In this document: positions 54,369 through 63,495 of the stretch, in pieces
How positions within the stretch are numbered: position 1 is the first letter of the stretch
How the letters are laid out: the number at the start of each line of letters is the position of its first letter
Origin: Vibrio sp. DW001
Lineage (GTDB): Bacteria; Pseudomonadota; Gammaproteobacteria; Enterobacterales; Vibrionaceae
Assembly: GCF_029016285.1 (NCBI RefSeq)
Contig: NZ_CP091975.1
Location: forward strand, 1,922,001 to 1,986,000
Reading direction: 5' to 3'
DNA length: 64,000 nt
The notes under the pieces: generated by a model
Seen by the model: only the letters and a program-made list of their open reading frames with translations
What the model was told of the DNA's origin: nothing
Databases searched by the model: none
Program-made: the position numbers and the translations under genes

Positions 54369-54406
54369 TCGGCACTAACTCCCGCCCTCAGTGCCGATTC
54401 GGCACT
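54369..54406. promoter_or_regulatory. Operator cluster (three CGGCACT sites) upstream of the deaminase
   Basis: TCGGCACT (54369-54376), AGTGCCGA (54390-54397) and TCGGCACT (54399-54406). The second and third form an exact 17-bp palindrome, AGTGCCGA-T-TCGGCACT. It lies about 83-120 bp before the deaminase start and just after the LysR stop. No T-run follows, favouring an operator over a terminator. Confidence 0.6.
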
Positions 54407-54488
54407 ATCATGTCAAAATTTGCATTTAACTTTAGCCAATAACAAGTGGATACTGCTCCTCAGTTAATCGATTGCATATTGGCATCAA

Positions 54489-55604
54489 ATGCAAGGGGAA
54501 GCAGTGAATTCAACGTCTATTACACTTCATCAGTTTTATCATCTATTTCCAAAAGCCGACCTCCATTATCATCTTCTTGGTGGTGTAAGGTTAGAAACGA
54601 TGCTTTTTTTAGCAAATAAGTATGATTTCGAGTTAACTGAGCAAGAAGCTAAATGTTATTACCGAGTTCACCAGAATGACACCGGCATTGTGAAAGGTGG
54701 TATTGAGGCGCTTACGCTGTTGTACCACCTTATGCGCGAACCAGAAGATTATTTCCGTGTATTAGTTGAAGTCTCTGAAGATGCTCACGCTTGTGGCGTA
54801 CGCTATATCGAGACATTCTGGAACCCAAGCGACACCAACATTTCTTATCAATGTGTAACAGAAGCCTTAGCAGCGGCCATTGAACATGTTGAAAGTAAGA
54901 TGGGGTTAGTCGTCCGGTTAATACCATCGATTAACCGAGAGAAAACAGCTGAAGTCGCCGTTGAAATGGTCCAGGACATGGTCGCCTTTCCACATCCTTA
55001 CGTTTTGGGTCTTGGAATCGACTATAAAGAACATAATGCCCCAGTAGAACACTTCTGGAAGGCCTACTTTCTTGCAAAAAAACATGGTTATAAACTTACC
55101 GCCCATTGTTCAGAGTTTGGTCTGCATTGGCGAAATGTTGAAACTGGCATTGAACTGCTTAATATTGATCGTATCGATCATGGTTATACGATTATAGATA
55201 ATCCGGAACTAACCGCCAAATATGCAGATCAAGGTATCCCTTTTACCGTCGTCCCATCAAATACCTATTACCTTAAAAAATGGCCTGAACATAATAAATG
55301 GGCACAAAACCATCCAATAAGAACAATGGCGAAAGCCGGTCTCAACATTATTCCATGTACTGACGATTGGCATATTCACAATACAACCAGTGCCAACTGC
55401 TACCGCGTGATGGTTGAAGAATTCGGTTTCGATTTAACAAGCTTGAGACAAATGATGATTAATAGCATTCAAGCAAGTTGGGCTCCAGAAGATATTAAAC
55501 AACAATGGAAACACGAGTGGAGCTTAGAATTTGATCACCTTAGAGCGGGTTTAATTGAACAGCCAAAAATTTCAGTGGAACAATTAATTAAGTACCGCCG
55601 CTAA
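54489..55604 (+). CDS. Adenosine/adenine deaminase-family metal-dependent hydrolase
   Basis: A 371-residue amidohydrolase with the zinc site of the adenosine deaminase family: DLHYHLLGG (HxH), TAHCSE (H), and DRIDHGYTI (H) and CTDDWHIHN (aspartates). These fit adenosine and adenine deaminases, which release ammonia from the purine. An alternative GTG start at 54504 has the better ribosome site (AAGGGGAAGC). With the following AzgA-type permease it looks like a purine salvage or use operon. Which purine is preferred is not decided by sequence. Confidence 0.85.
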   Translation: MQGEAVNSTSITLHQFYHLFPKADLHYHLLGGVRLETMLFLANKYDFELTEQEAKCYYRVHQNDTGIVKGGIEALTLLYHLMREPEDYFRVLVEVSEDAHACGVRYIETFWNPSDTNISYQCVTEALAAAIEHVESKMGLVVRLIPSINREKTAEVAVEMVQDMVAFPHPYVLGLGIDYKEHNAPVEHFWKAYFLAKKHGYKLTAHCSEFGLHWRNVETGIELLNIDRIDHGYTIIDNPELTAKYADQGIPFTVVPSNTYYLKKWPEHNKWAQNHPIRTMAKAGLNIIPCTDDWHIHNTTSANCYRVMVEEFGFDLTSLRQMMINSIQASWAPEDIKQQWKHEWSLEFDHLRAGLIEQPKISVEQLIKYRR

Positions 55605-55756
55605 ATCAAACCAAATTGGCTAAGAATTTGATTCCGGTCAAGTGATAAAAGTGGGTGCTGATATCGAGTTGCGATTATTTCCATAGGAAAAAGGAAACAA
55701 AACAACTCGAATCACGTACATAAGTATGTCATTAAAATAGGCAGAGAGGGAATTCC

Positions 55757-57088
55757 ATGGAAGATATTAAAAAAGAACCGGGCGTTAATATCGCAAGACG
55801 ATTTGACTTTAAAGGAAATAAAACAGATTTAAAAACTGAAATAATTGCAGGTGTGACAACATTTGCGACAATGGCTTATATGGTAGCCGTTGTACCCGGA
55901 ATGTTAAGTAAGGCCGGCTTATCATTTGACAGTGCATTTACCGTCACTGTATTAATGACAATTCTCGCCACAGTAGCGATGGCATTATATACCAATCGAC
56001 CATTTGCATTAGGTCCTGGTTTAGGGAGTGTTGCGATATTTTCGTTTACATTATTGGGCAATGGCATACCGCTTAGTATCGCCTCAGGGATAATTTTTAT
56101 CAGCGGTCTGTTGTTTATGCTGGTGTCCTTTCTCGGTGTACGTGATTTCGTTGTTCGAATCATTCCACAGAGTGTCAAAGTGTCTGTAGGCGTAGGTATT
56201 GGATTATTTATAGCGCTTCTTGGTTTTAAGCAAGCAGGAATTATTGTCGCTAATGCACGTAAAAATGTATTAATTTTTGGAGACTTAGCCTCGGCGGAAG
56301 TCCTGGTCGCGGTTGTCGGTTTCTTTATGGTGCTATTTTTCACATCGCGTAACATCAAAGGGGGGATTATTATATCTATTTTGCTAACCACTTTAATAAG
56401 TATCCCACTAGGCATCACGTCAGTACCTGAACACTTCTTCAGCATGCCGAGTAGTATGGATGGAATGGCATTCGAACTCGACGTAGTAGGAGCGCTTAGC
56501 CCTATATACCTACCCTTTTTGCTCGCTTTCTTTATACCCGACTTTTTCTCTACCTTAGGTGCGTTGCTCGGCATCGGTGCCCAAGCTGGTTATCTTGATA
56601 AAGATGGAAACTTACCGGGTATCGAGAAGAACTTTCATGTTGACTCAACAGCAACAACCATCGGTGCTCTATTTTCGTGTCCAGTATTAACAACATACCT
56701 AGAGAGTGCTGCTGGTGTAGAGGCTGGTGGCCGAACCGGGTTTACAGCCCTTGTTACCGCCGCTTGTTTTTGTCTTACACTATTCTTAGCACCACTTGTA
56801 GGGATGATCCCGACGGTCGCAACCGCCCCTGTGCTAATGTACATCGGTATTACGATGATGAGTTCGATGAAAAAGGTGAACTACGATGATATCACTGAAT
56901 ACTTACCTGCCTTCGTCTGTGTTGTTGTGAGTATATTCAGTTTTAACGCAGGTAATGGTATTGCGGCGGCGATGCTAGTGTATGCATTCTTGAAGTTATC
57001 GACAGGCCGATATAAAGAAGATCATTGGTCAGTTTATCTTATAGCGGCCTCTATGATTTACTATTTTTACATCATTTCAGCGCACTAA
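55757..57088 (+). CDS. AzgA-type purine permease (NCS2 family)
   Basis: A 443-residue membrane protein with about 12-14 segments. AzgA signature elements: KTEIIAGVTTFATMAYMVAV, GPGLGSVAIFSFTLLGNGI, GVGIGLFIALLGFKQAGI and FFSTLGALLGIGAQAGYLDK. The family imports adenine, guanine or hypoxanthine with protons. An AGAGGGAA ribosome site lies before the ATG. It follows the deaminase by 152 bp and is probably in the same operon or under the same regulator. Confidence 0.9.
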   Translation: MEDIKKEPGVNIARRFDFKGNKTDLKTEIIAGVTTFATMAYMVAVVPGMLSKAGLSFDSAFTVTVLMTILATVAMALYTNRPFALGPGLGSVAIFSFTLLGNGIPLSIASGIIFISGLLFMLVSFLGVRDFVVRIIPQSVKVSVGVGIGLFIALLGFKQAGIIVANARKNVLIFGDLASAEVLVAVVGFFMVLFFTSRNIKGGIIISILLTTLISIPLGITSVPEHFFSMPSSMDGMAFELDVVGALSPIYLPFLLAFFIPDFFSTLGALLGIGAQAGYLDKDGNLPGIEKNFHVDSTATTIGALFSCPVLTTYLESAAGVEAGGRTGFTALVTAACFCLTLFLAPLVGMIPTVATAPVLMYIGITMMSSMKKVNYDDITEYLPAFVCVVVSIFSFNAGNGIAAAMLVYAFLKLSTGRYKEDHWSVYLIAASMIYYFYIISAH

Positions 57089-57113
57089 TTTTAGATTATA
57101 TTATTTTGACTCA

Positions 57114-57156
57114 GGGACATATTTTTATAGTTAAGCACTTTAAAATATGTCCTTTC
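57114..57156 (+). terminator. Terminator after the purine permease
   Basis: GGGACATATTTT and AAAATATGTCC form an 11-bp stem around a 16-nt loop, followed by TTTCC. It ends the purine module. Confidence 0.7.
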
Positions 57157-57210
57157 CTATAAGAAACCTAAAGAAAAGATTCCCTTAAGCGTCGACGGAT
57201 CATAAACGAA

Positions 57211-57900
57211 CTACAACTCGTCCATCATGTGATTGACCTTGTTTACTTCCGCTATTTTCTCACCGTCCCATATCATTTCGAGTAAATGAGATTGGACGAC
57301 ATCGCATACCAGTTTAGGAGTGAACAACGCCCAACAAATACCATGATCTGAACGTACCGACGGGTATTCAACAGCGAGGTAACCATCTTTCTTTAGATTG
57401 CGAGCGAGTTGCTGCGAATCCGAGTAGCTGTCGGGGTTTAAAATTGAAGCGTCAGTTGAATCGACAACATACACTGGTGACGATTTGTGAGTAATCAATA
57501 GCCCTCGGAACAAGAAACGGTCATAAGCTAATCCTTCAATGTTCTGCCAATATTTCTGTTGATGGTGTTTTACTTCTAGTGCGGCAGTTTTCTCAGTAGA
57601 AGCTAAATACAACGCACCAAATAATCCGTCATTGAATCGGCCTCCATTTGGATTGATGTGAGTGAATGGCGCAACCGCATAGCTTCTCCCTCGCTCACAG
57701 GCAAAGGGAATTTCAGAACGTTCGAGCAAGGAGATATCACCTACTTCATCAAGCAATCTCGGGTTAGTCATAGATTGAATGGCGTAAAGAATTTCAAACT
57801 CTTCTGGACTGGCCACGTCATCGAACAAGGCAATTGACGGGTATTTGGTGCTCATGAGGCGATGACCTACCAAGACTTTCAGTTTATCACTTACCCCCAC
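57211..57900 (-). CDS. RES-domain toxin (NAD+ phosphorylase type)
   Basis: A 229-residue protein with the RES fold: HINPNGGRFNDGLFGALYLA (conserved R in GRFN), TEKTAALEVKHHQ (E) and, later, VEYPSVRSDHGICWALFT (S). In the family the R-E-S residues catalyse NAD+ breakdown, stopping growth. It is translated after the antitoxin gene with overlap (57891-57900). Confidence 0.88.
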   Translation of the reverse strand: MGVSDKLKVLVGHRLMSTKYPSIALFDDVASPEEFEILYAIQSMTNPRLLDEVGDISLLERSEIPFACERGRSYAVAPFTHINPNGGRFNDGLFGALYLASTEKTAALEVKHHQQKYWQNIEGLAYDRFLFRGLLITHKSSPVYVVDSTDASILNPDSYSDSQQLARNLKKDGYLAVEYPSVRSDHGICWALFTPKLVCDVVQSHLLEMIWDGEKIAEVNKVNHMMDEL

Positions 57901-58292
57901 AAACCACCTCTTAACGCATCAATACGTTTCGCTACCTCATACAAATCACCAAATTTACCTGAGTTAATAATTTCAAGCGGTGCGCGCCCTGCAAAGTAGT
58001 CGTTATTGTTTTGCATGGACATAAAGCCACATACATTGTCATTGTTGCTAAAAACAATACGTAGTGCTTGATGCATGTTCAGTAGGTAACTAACACGTTC
58101 TAACTGGTCATCACTCAAATTCGTTTTTTCCGGGCTAGTCTTAAACTTATGGTAAGACGTAGAAGAAACCTTAAGGATGTTCTGGCTTTGTTGAACGGTA
58201 CATCCCCAAGAAGAAAGAATGCTGTCAGCGGCTTTAAACCCTGCCATTGATAACGCTTTTTGATCGTATCCAGTATTTTTAGCTAGGCTCAT
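57891..58292 (-). CDS. Xre-type antitoxin with MbcA/ParS (DUF2384) C-terminus
   Basis: A 133-residue protein. The N-terminal half is a helix-turn-helix (AADSILSSWGCTVQQSQNIL, KVSSTSYHKFKTSP). The C-terminal half is the toxin-binding domain (YLLNMHQALRIVF, RAPLEIINSGKFGDLYEVAK, DALRGGLWG with the terminal residues that usually block the toxin active site). It pairs with the RES toxin downstream. A palindrome overlapping the likely -10/-35 probably mediates autorepression. Confidence 0.88.
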   Translation of the reverse strand: MSLAKNTGYDQKALSMAGFKAADSILSSWGCTVQQSQNILKVSSTSYHKFKTSPEKTNLSDDQLERVSYLLNMHQALRIVFSNNDNVCGFMSMQNNNDYFAGRAPLEIINSGKFGDLYEVAKRIDALRGGLWG

Positions 58293-58328
58293 TTCGATTC
58301 GACCTGAATGGGATTTAATTTAAAATAT

Positions 58329-58344
58329 AGTACCATACGGGACT
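58329..58344. promoter_or_regulatory. Palindrome at the toxin-antitoxin promoter
   Basis: AGTACC-ATAC-GGGACT: 12 of 16 positions are self-complementary (AGT-CC / GG-ACT). It is 37 bp upstream of the antitoxin start, next to a TATATTTTA stretch that could be the -10. Confidence 0.4.
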
Positions 58345-58488
58345 TTTGTAAATGTTTATTTGAAAGATGGCAATACAGGAGCCGTTTGAGATTAATTTAC
58401 GGTTTTTTAGCTAAAAAGCATTTGAGAACTTTATTATGACAAATATATTGAGCATCTTACTTATAGATAATCTCAATGCACGTGAGCA

Positions 58489-59321
58489 TTATTGGAATAT
58501 TAGCGTCATCTTTTTCCGTATCTTATTATGACTACTCACTAAAACGATACCAAATATGACGAACAACGAGCCAACGACAAAACCCATTTCTAAAGGCTCA
58601 TTTAATATCAGTACACCAAGAACTATACCAAAAATAGGTGTCCTAAAGGTGAAACCCCCTAGTTCAGATGTCGAGTATTGCCGCAGCAGCCAAAACCACA
58701 ATAAGAGGCTGCCAAGAGAAACGATTGTTCCCTGAAAAACCAAGTTGCAAATTACTGCTGTGGTCACCGTAAATGAAGTCTGCTCCGTTGCACTTGCCGC
58801 CACCAAGATAACAATGAATCCAATAATAAGCTGATACAATAAGGTTTGTGTAGCGGGAGCTTTCGCCAAAGCGCTACTACGGACTACTACCGTTGTCAGC
58901 GCCCAAGTAAATGCCGCCATAATGGCCAAACCGTCGCCCATGATCATGTTTCTCGCGGTAACTGTTTCAGACCCTCTCCACATAAAAGAGAGTGTAATGC
59001 CTAAAAACGCGACAATAATTCCACACCATTGCATGGTTCTCAAACGCTCTGAAGCCAGTCTAAATGAAGGATTAGAGCGGCAAAAAGGACACCTGCAATC
59101 AATCCAGATTTCCAAGTATGATGACTGAACAACCTTTCCTTTCTCCAGAGCATTAATACCATTAGTAATACGGCCGCAATACCAAATCTATATGCCATCT
59201 GTAAAACAGCAGGCATATCCGTTGATACCGCTTTGATGAATACTTGTTATAACGCCTAAATAAAGCAGACAAGAGTGATGGGTACCATCGCTGTCCGGTC
59301 TATATTTTTATGTGAACTCAT
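58489..59321 (-). pseudogene. EamA/DMT-family transporter gene, decayed
   Basis: The C-terminal half (58489-59115) is an open frame with IMAAFTWALTTVVVRSSALA, SLGSLLLWFWLLRQYSTSEL and FGIVLGVLILNEPLEM, typical of DMT transporters. Upstream, the frame starting at 59321 (MSSHKNIDRT) reads through STDMPAVLQMAYRFGIAAVL with several in-frame stops (near LVCFI, ALx) and a deletion after the HLDWLQS segment. Several lesions make a functional protein unlikely. Confidence 0.75.
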
Positions 59322-59412
59322 TGTGAATACTACCAGTTATGTTTAGCAAGTATTATATCGACAGATAATAGTCCTTTCTTTGCTGGGTAGACACTATGTT
59401 TGTTTAGAAAGC

Positions 59413-59760
59413 TTAAACTACCATCTGAACTTGTTGTCGTGACTTCCTTGGGGAGTGTCCAAAGTAAGCAGAAAAACGATGACTGAATGCCGCAGTATCC
59501 TGATAGCCTACCATATTTGCGATTATGCTTACGGGGTAGTCTGTATGAGTTAATAGTGCACGAGCTTTATCCATACGAAGAGCCAGAAGATACTGAGTTA
59601 TATTTTCCCCCACTTCTTTTTTAAAGAGGTTTTTCAATTGACTGATACTAAGACAAGCGATTTCTGCTAATTCAAAAAAGTGATGGCGTGTGAACGATAT
59701 TACTTTCTAGAAAATCTAGAACACGCATTGTTGGCAATAGAGCCGAATAAGTTTTGTGAA
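59413..59760 (-). pseudogene. AraC-type regulator, C-terminal remnant
   Basis: The frame 59413-59637 gives the second helix-turn-helix of AraC proteins: ALRMDKARALLTHTDYPVSI, IANMVGYQDTAAFSHRFSAY, GHSPRKSRQQ. The preceding FELAEIACLSISQLKNLFKK (first helix-turn-helix) is readable up to about 59670 and then breaks by frameshift. The N-terminal effector part is missing. It sits behind the decayed EamA gene, a usual AraC-transporter pairing. Confidence 0.7.
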
Positions 59761-60185
59761 AAGCTTATTGATTATGCATTAATGCAATAGTAGACGAACG
59801 AGGCAACGTAGTATCCTAGAGACAGACTCCACAATGAGTGGACTTTGTCCGCTTAGTTGAGCCTAAACCTAAGCGAACAAAGCCCCAATTAGTCCCATTA
59901 CTCGTCATTTAGACACAGGAAAGACTTCAGCAATACTATGATCCAATAGAGTTAACGCTTCTTTTTTGCCCAGAATAGAAACCCAATTCAGCTTAAAGTA
60001 CCGATTTAACTCAATCTGCATCTTTAATGCCACCACGTAGTCGACGGTTCAACATGGCGTACTGTCCAAAACTAATACCTGATGACTACGCATTAAATGA
60101 ATATAGATATTGCAGTCAAGACAGTCAGTAGATCCAATAACTAGAATTTTTATATACTATTCACTCTAGATTTGAACACATTGAT
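59761..60185. other. Intergenic stretch, no gene seen
   Basis: About 425 bp between the AraC remnant and the YdcZ gene. No supported ORF. Confidence 0.5.
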
Positions 60186-60623
60186 TCATTTAACTATCAA
60201 GTAAGCGCCAACAAACAATAGTACGAGACCTGCAATTCTGTTTAATTCTAACCCTCTCGGAACTGAACCAAAAGCCCCCAGATAGTCAATGATAACTCCG
60301 GCAAGAAGCTGACCCACAATGATTAATGTGATCGCTGATACTGCTCCTAATTTAGGGATTGTATAGCTAACAGAAAGGAACAAAATCAATCCAAATGCCC
60401 CACTGCAGAGCATGTACCACGGGAGTTCTCGCCATTGGTCGATATTTTCACCACGTCTAGACAGTAATAAACCCAATGACGCAATCAATCCTCCGAAATG
60501 CACAATTGCGCTACTGGCTGCACCTCCTATCCGCTGCGACATTGCTCCAGCTATTGGGCTTTGTGTGCCAACGGCGACCCCGCCGAAGATACCAAAAGCT
60601 ATAGTAACGAGCAGCTCAACCAT
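60186..60623 (-). CDS. YdcZ/DUF606-family small membrane transporter
   Basis: A 145-residue protein with about five membrane segments starting VELLVTIAFGIFGGVAVGTQ, then SPIAGAMSQRIGGAASSAIV and WYMLCSGAFGLILFLSVSYT, the pattern of the DUF606 half-sized DMT family. Three ATGs occur in a row; the third (60623) has GGAG at the right distance. It is divergent from a LysR gene that once could have regulated it but is now frameshifted. Confidence 0.85.
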   Translation of the reverse strand: MVELLVTIAFGIFGGVAVGTQSPIAGAMSQRIGGAASSAIVHFGGLIASLGLLLSRRGENIDQWRELPWYMLCSGAFGLILFLSVSYTIPKLGAVSAITLIIVGQLLAGVIIDYLGAFGSVPRGLELNRIAGLVLLFVGAYLIVK

Positions 60624-60749
60624 CATCATTCTCCAACTAAAACATGAATCTATCTGTTAAGTAGAAGATTAAGTTAATCGACTCATGAATAAAAATGGTT
60701 TAAATTCATTGCAACTATTCCTATACAGAATATATGATTGGAATTCACG

Positions 60750-61708
60750 ATGCCTTTTGAAAAATTATCAAAACTCGATTTAAACCTGCTGGTTTGTTTA
60801 CATGTGTTATTGAAACATAACAGTGTCACCAAAACAGCGGTACAACTGAATTTGAGTCAATCAGCAATAAGTAAAAGTCTAACTAGATTAAGAGATCTTT
60901 TCGATGATCCGCTACTCGAACGCTCTGGTTATGGTATGGAACCAACACCAAGAGCAAAACAGATTAAACCAGCGCTCAATGTCTTGTTACTAGACATTGA
61001 AAAACTCACAGCACCACATAAATTCGAACCACTTAATAGCTCGAGAACATTTCGAATTGCGGCAGTAGAGAGTACATATCCACTCTTATATCCTAGTTTT
61101 ATTGGTGAAGCTCTTTCTCAAGCTCCGAAAATAACTATTGATAGCTGTAACTGGGGTTCTGATACATTCGAACAACTTCATAGAGGTGAACTAGATTTCG
61201 CAATCACAGGGAAAGATATTCATCCAGACGATGCCAAACGAACATTACGACCACCAAAAGGTGTTGTTTCTCACGAACTTTTTCAGGATAAGCTTTGCTG
61301 CATTGTAAAAGAGACACACCCTGCTCTAATGCGGAAATGGGATTTAGATAATTACTTATCACACAGACACGTAGTGACCAAGTTTTACAAAAATGAGCGC
61401 TGGCTTTTAGACGTCAAGTTAGCCGAAAAAGGAGTAAATCGAGACGTTGCCTTGTACGTACCTGATTTTAACAGCGCAGCGGAGCTGTGCTGTGCTACCA
61501 TGCTGGAGTAATATTGACGGTTCCTAGTCTTTTTGCCAACTATATTGCGCCTAAATTCAATTTAAAAATCATACCACTGCCCTTTAGACTCCCACCTCTG
61601 TCATACACTTTGTTTTGGCATGAAAATAGAGAGAATGATATAGCCCATGTATGGTTAAAAAATCTGATCATGTCTCGCTGCGAGAGTTTATCAAAACTCA
61701 CTAAATAG
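60750..61708 (+). pseudogene. LysR-type regulator with a late frameshift
   Basis: From MPFEKLSKLDLNLLVCLHVL the sequence is a normal LysR protein up to PDFNSAAELCCA (about residue 247). A one-base change in reading (near 61487-61505, in a GTGCTGTGC stretch) sends the frame to an early stop at 61511. In the other frame it continues HAGVILTVPSLFANYIAPKF through YTLFWHENRENDIAHVWLKN to 61708. Repairing one base restores a full-length protein closely related to the LysR at 49409. A recent lesion or a sequencing error are both possible. Confidence 0.8.
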
Positions 61709-61869
61709 CCGTAGTGTATTACACTCTACGTATCATACGTAACGTATATCTATGGTTATTTATTGTTATAAAATGTAAAACCATACATTGAAGCTATTAA
61801 ACTAACTATTGACGTCATAGTGCCTTGTTAGGTGCATATTTATTGGAATACATAGCGTTTACAACTATT

Positions 61870-62055
61870 TTATGCCTGCTTCGCAATCATTTTTTTACAC
61901 CTAATAACGATACTTATTTTTTCATCTTCAGATTTGTTTACCCAATCAGTAATTTCTGATGATGACCTGTAGCAACCTTTGCAAATAGCATTATCATCCA
62001 GTTCGCATTTGCCTGTACAAGGGGTAATTATAATTGTACTGTTTCCTATGAACAT
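61870..62055 (-). CDS. DUF1289-family small protein
   Basis: A 61-residue protein: TPCTGKCELDDNAICKGCYR contains the CxxxC...CxxC motif of DUF1289, followed by SSEITDWVNKSEDEKISIVI. The cysteines likely bind a metal or iron-sulfur site. Function unknown. Confidence 0.85.
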   Translation of the reverse strand: MFIGNSTIIITPCTGKCELDDNAICKGCYRSSSEITDWVNKSEDEKISIVIRCKKMIAKQA

Positions 62056-62379
62056 ATCGGTTTAATCATACTCTATGGTTATTTAATTTAAATTTTATAA
62101 AGCCAGTTCCTTTTACCACTACACACTCAAATATCAGTACTGCAATATCCATATTTCTGTTCCTTTTGCTAAGGCTGATTTGACGATTTCCTGTCGTCTC
62201 CTATTCGATATATCATGCTTGACCTATATGAACTATGCAAACAAATCGTTAGGTGTTTTTTACACGTATCGATTCGAGCAATTACAGAATTAAAACGTTG
62301 AACAATTGGTTATCTCTGGCTACTTTTTTACTATAAAAATAATTGAGAATATTTACGCTAAGAGTTTCAGGAAAATTCG
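62056..62379. other. Intergenic stretch, no gene seen
   Basis: About 320 bp of AT-rich sequence between co-directional genes. Confidence 0.5.
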
Positions 62380-62778
62380 TTACAGTGAAAAATAACGACT
62401 GACTCTTTGATATTCTGACAAAGCGAGCTTGTCTGCTTCAATACCAACGGGTGCTAATGACAACTCATACCAGTTAACTTCATCCGCTTCTTGTGGGAAA
62501 ATGTCACCCTCCCAACGACTCACTACATAATAATGAATCAACTGTAATTCACTTGTTGGATGGTAAAGCGAACACAGATACTTGTAACAAGTTGGTACTA
62601 CTTTTAACTCTTCAATTACTTCACGAATTAACGCTTCGGATTGACTCTCATCTTGTTCAATATGACCACCAGGAATATTAATTAACCCAGCGTCTGTTTC
62701 TCTGTATTCACTACGTTTTTCAAGTAATACTTTATTTCCATTAATCAACAAGAAGGATACGCATTCATGCACTTTCAT
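62380..62778 (-). CDS. Nudix hydrolase
   Basis: A 132-residue protein. The Nudix box GGHIEQDESQSEALIREVIE-EL fits Gx5Ex7REUxEExGU except that the last glycine position reads L. The N-terminus CVSFLLINGNKVLLEKRSEY and INIPGGHIE are typical of MutT-like enzymes that hydrolyse nucleoside diphosphate derivatives (N-x-PP). Substrate unknown. Monocistronic. Confidence 0.88.
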   Translation of the reverse strand: MKVHECVSFLLINGNKVLLEKRSEYRETDAGLINIPGGHIEQDESQSEALIREVIEELKVVPTCYKYLCSLYHPTSELQLIHYYVVSRWEGDIFPQEADEVNWYELSLAPVGIEADKLALSEYQRVSRYFSL

Positions 62779-63104
62779 CGAGTTTCCTTACGAATAACAT
62801 TATTTTTATAGTACACATACGCACCATAAGTTTACGATATAAACTGTTTTATTTTGCATATCATGCATTAGTTTTACTTTGTAGGAAACGAGTATTCTTT
62901 ATCTCGAATTCGTGTCTGGGCATTTCAGTGTTAGCGATTATGCAGTTGGTGCTATAGTCATTTGTTAAATAATAATTTATTATCGATTTTCTCCGCTAAT
63001 TCAGTGAAATTCTCTAAATTAAAAGGCACGTAAACTTTTTTTTGTACCGTTAGTCTGAATTACCATGCATTCGATTATCAGTAACTCCCCCATACTTATA
63101 CCTA
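62779..63104. other. Intergenic stretch, no gene seen
   Basis: About 325 bp, AT-rich; no convincing ORF or repeat. Confidence 0.5.
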
Positions 63105-63407
63105 TTATTTCCGAGTATTGGATGGTTTTTTTTGGAAAAGTCGGTTTCTACCTGCTATTGCACTATCCTGCAATACTACTGAAAACAGTCTAGATATCTG
63201 TGCCAATACGAACAACAGGAAGAACACTGAAAAAAGTATTTTTAAATATTGTTTAAAGTACCAAGCGCTCAATTCCACAGTTATCGAATTATGGTATACA
63301 TACAAAGCAACAAAGCAACAAAGCCAACGAGTGTTCCTGTAATAATATAAAAAAAGAGTTTGTTCATTAAAAAACCAAGAGCGTTGCCAGTTTAGTGGAT
63401 ATTTCAT
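63105..63407 (-). CDS. Small membrane-type protein, doubtful
   Basis: About 100 residues from MKYPLNWQRSWFF with a hydrophobic centre (LKILFSVFFLLFVLAQISRL). In the same region a shorter frame reads MNKLFFYIITGTLVGFVALL, a better-looking membrane start, so the true gene may be a frameshifted mixture of both. I do not recognise it. Confidence 0.35.
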   Translation of the reverse strand: MKYPLNWQRSWFFNEQTLFLYYYRNTRWLCCFVALYVYHNSITVELSAWYFKQYLKILFSVFFLLFVLAQISRLFSVVLQDSAIAGRNRLFQKKPSNTRK

Positions 63408-63495
63408 TGAATCTTCCATGTCCTGTTGATGCTTAAGCATCTATCCATTCGTTGTTTTCCATAACATCATTAGCTAAAGCCTGAATTCAGAACTT

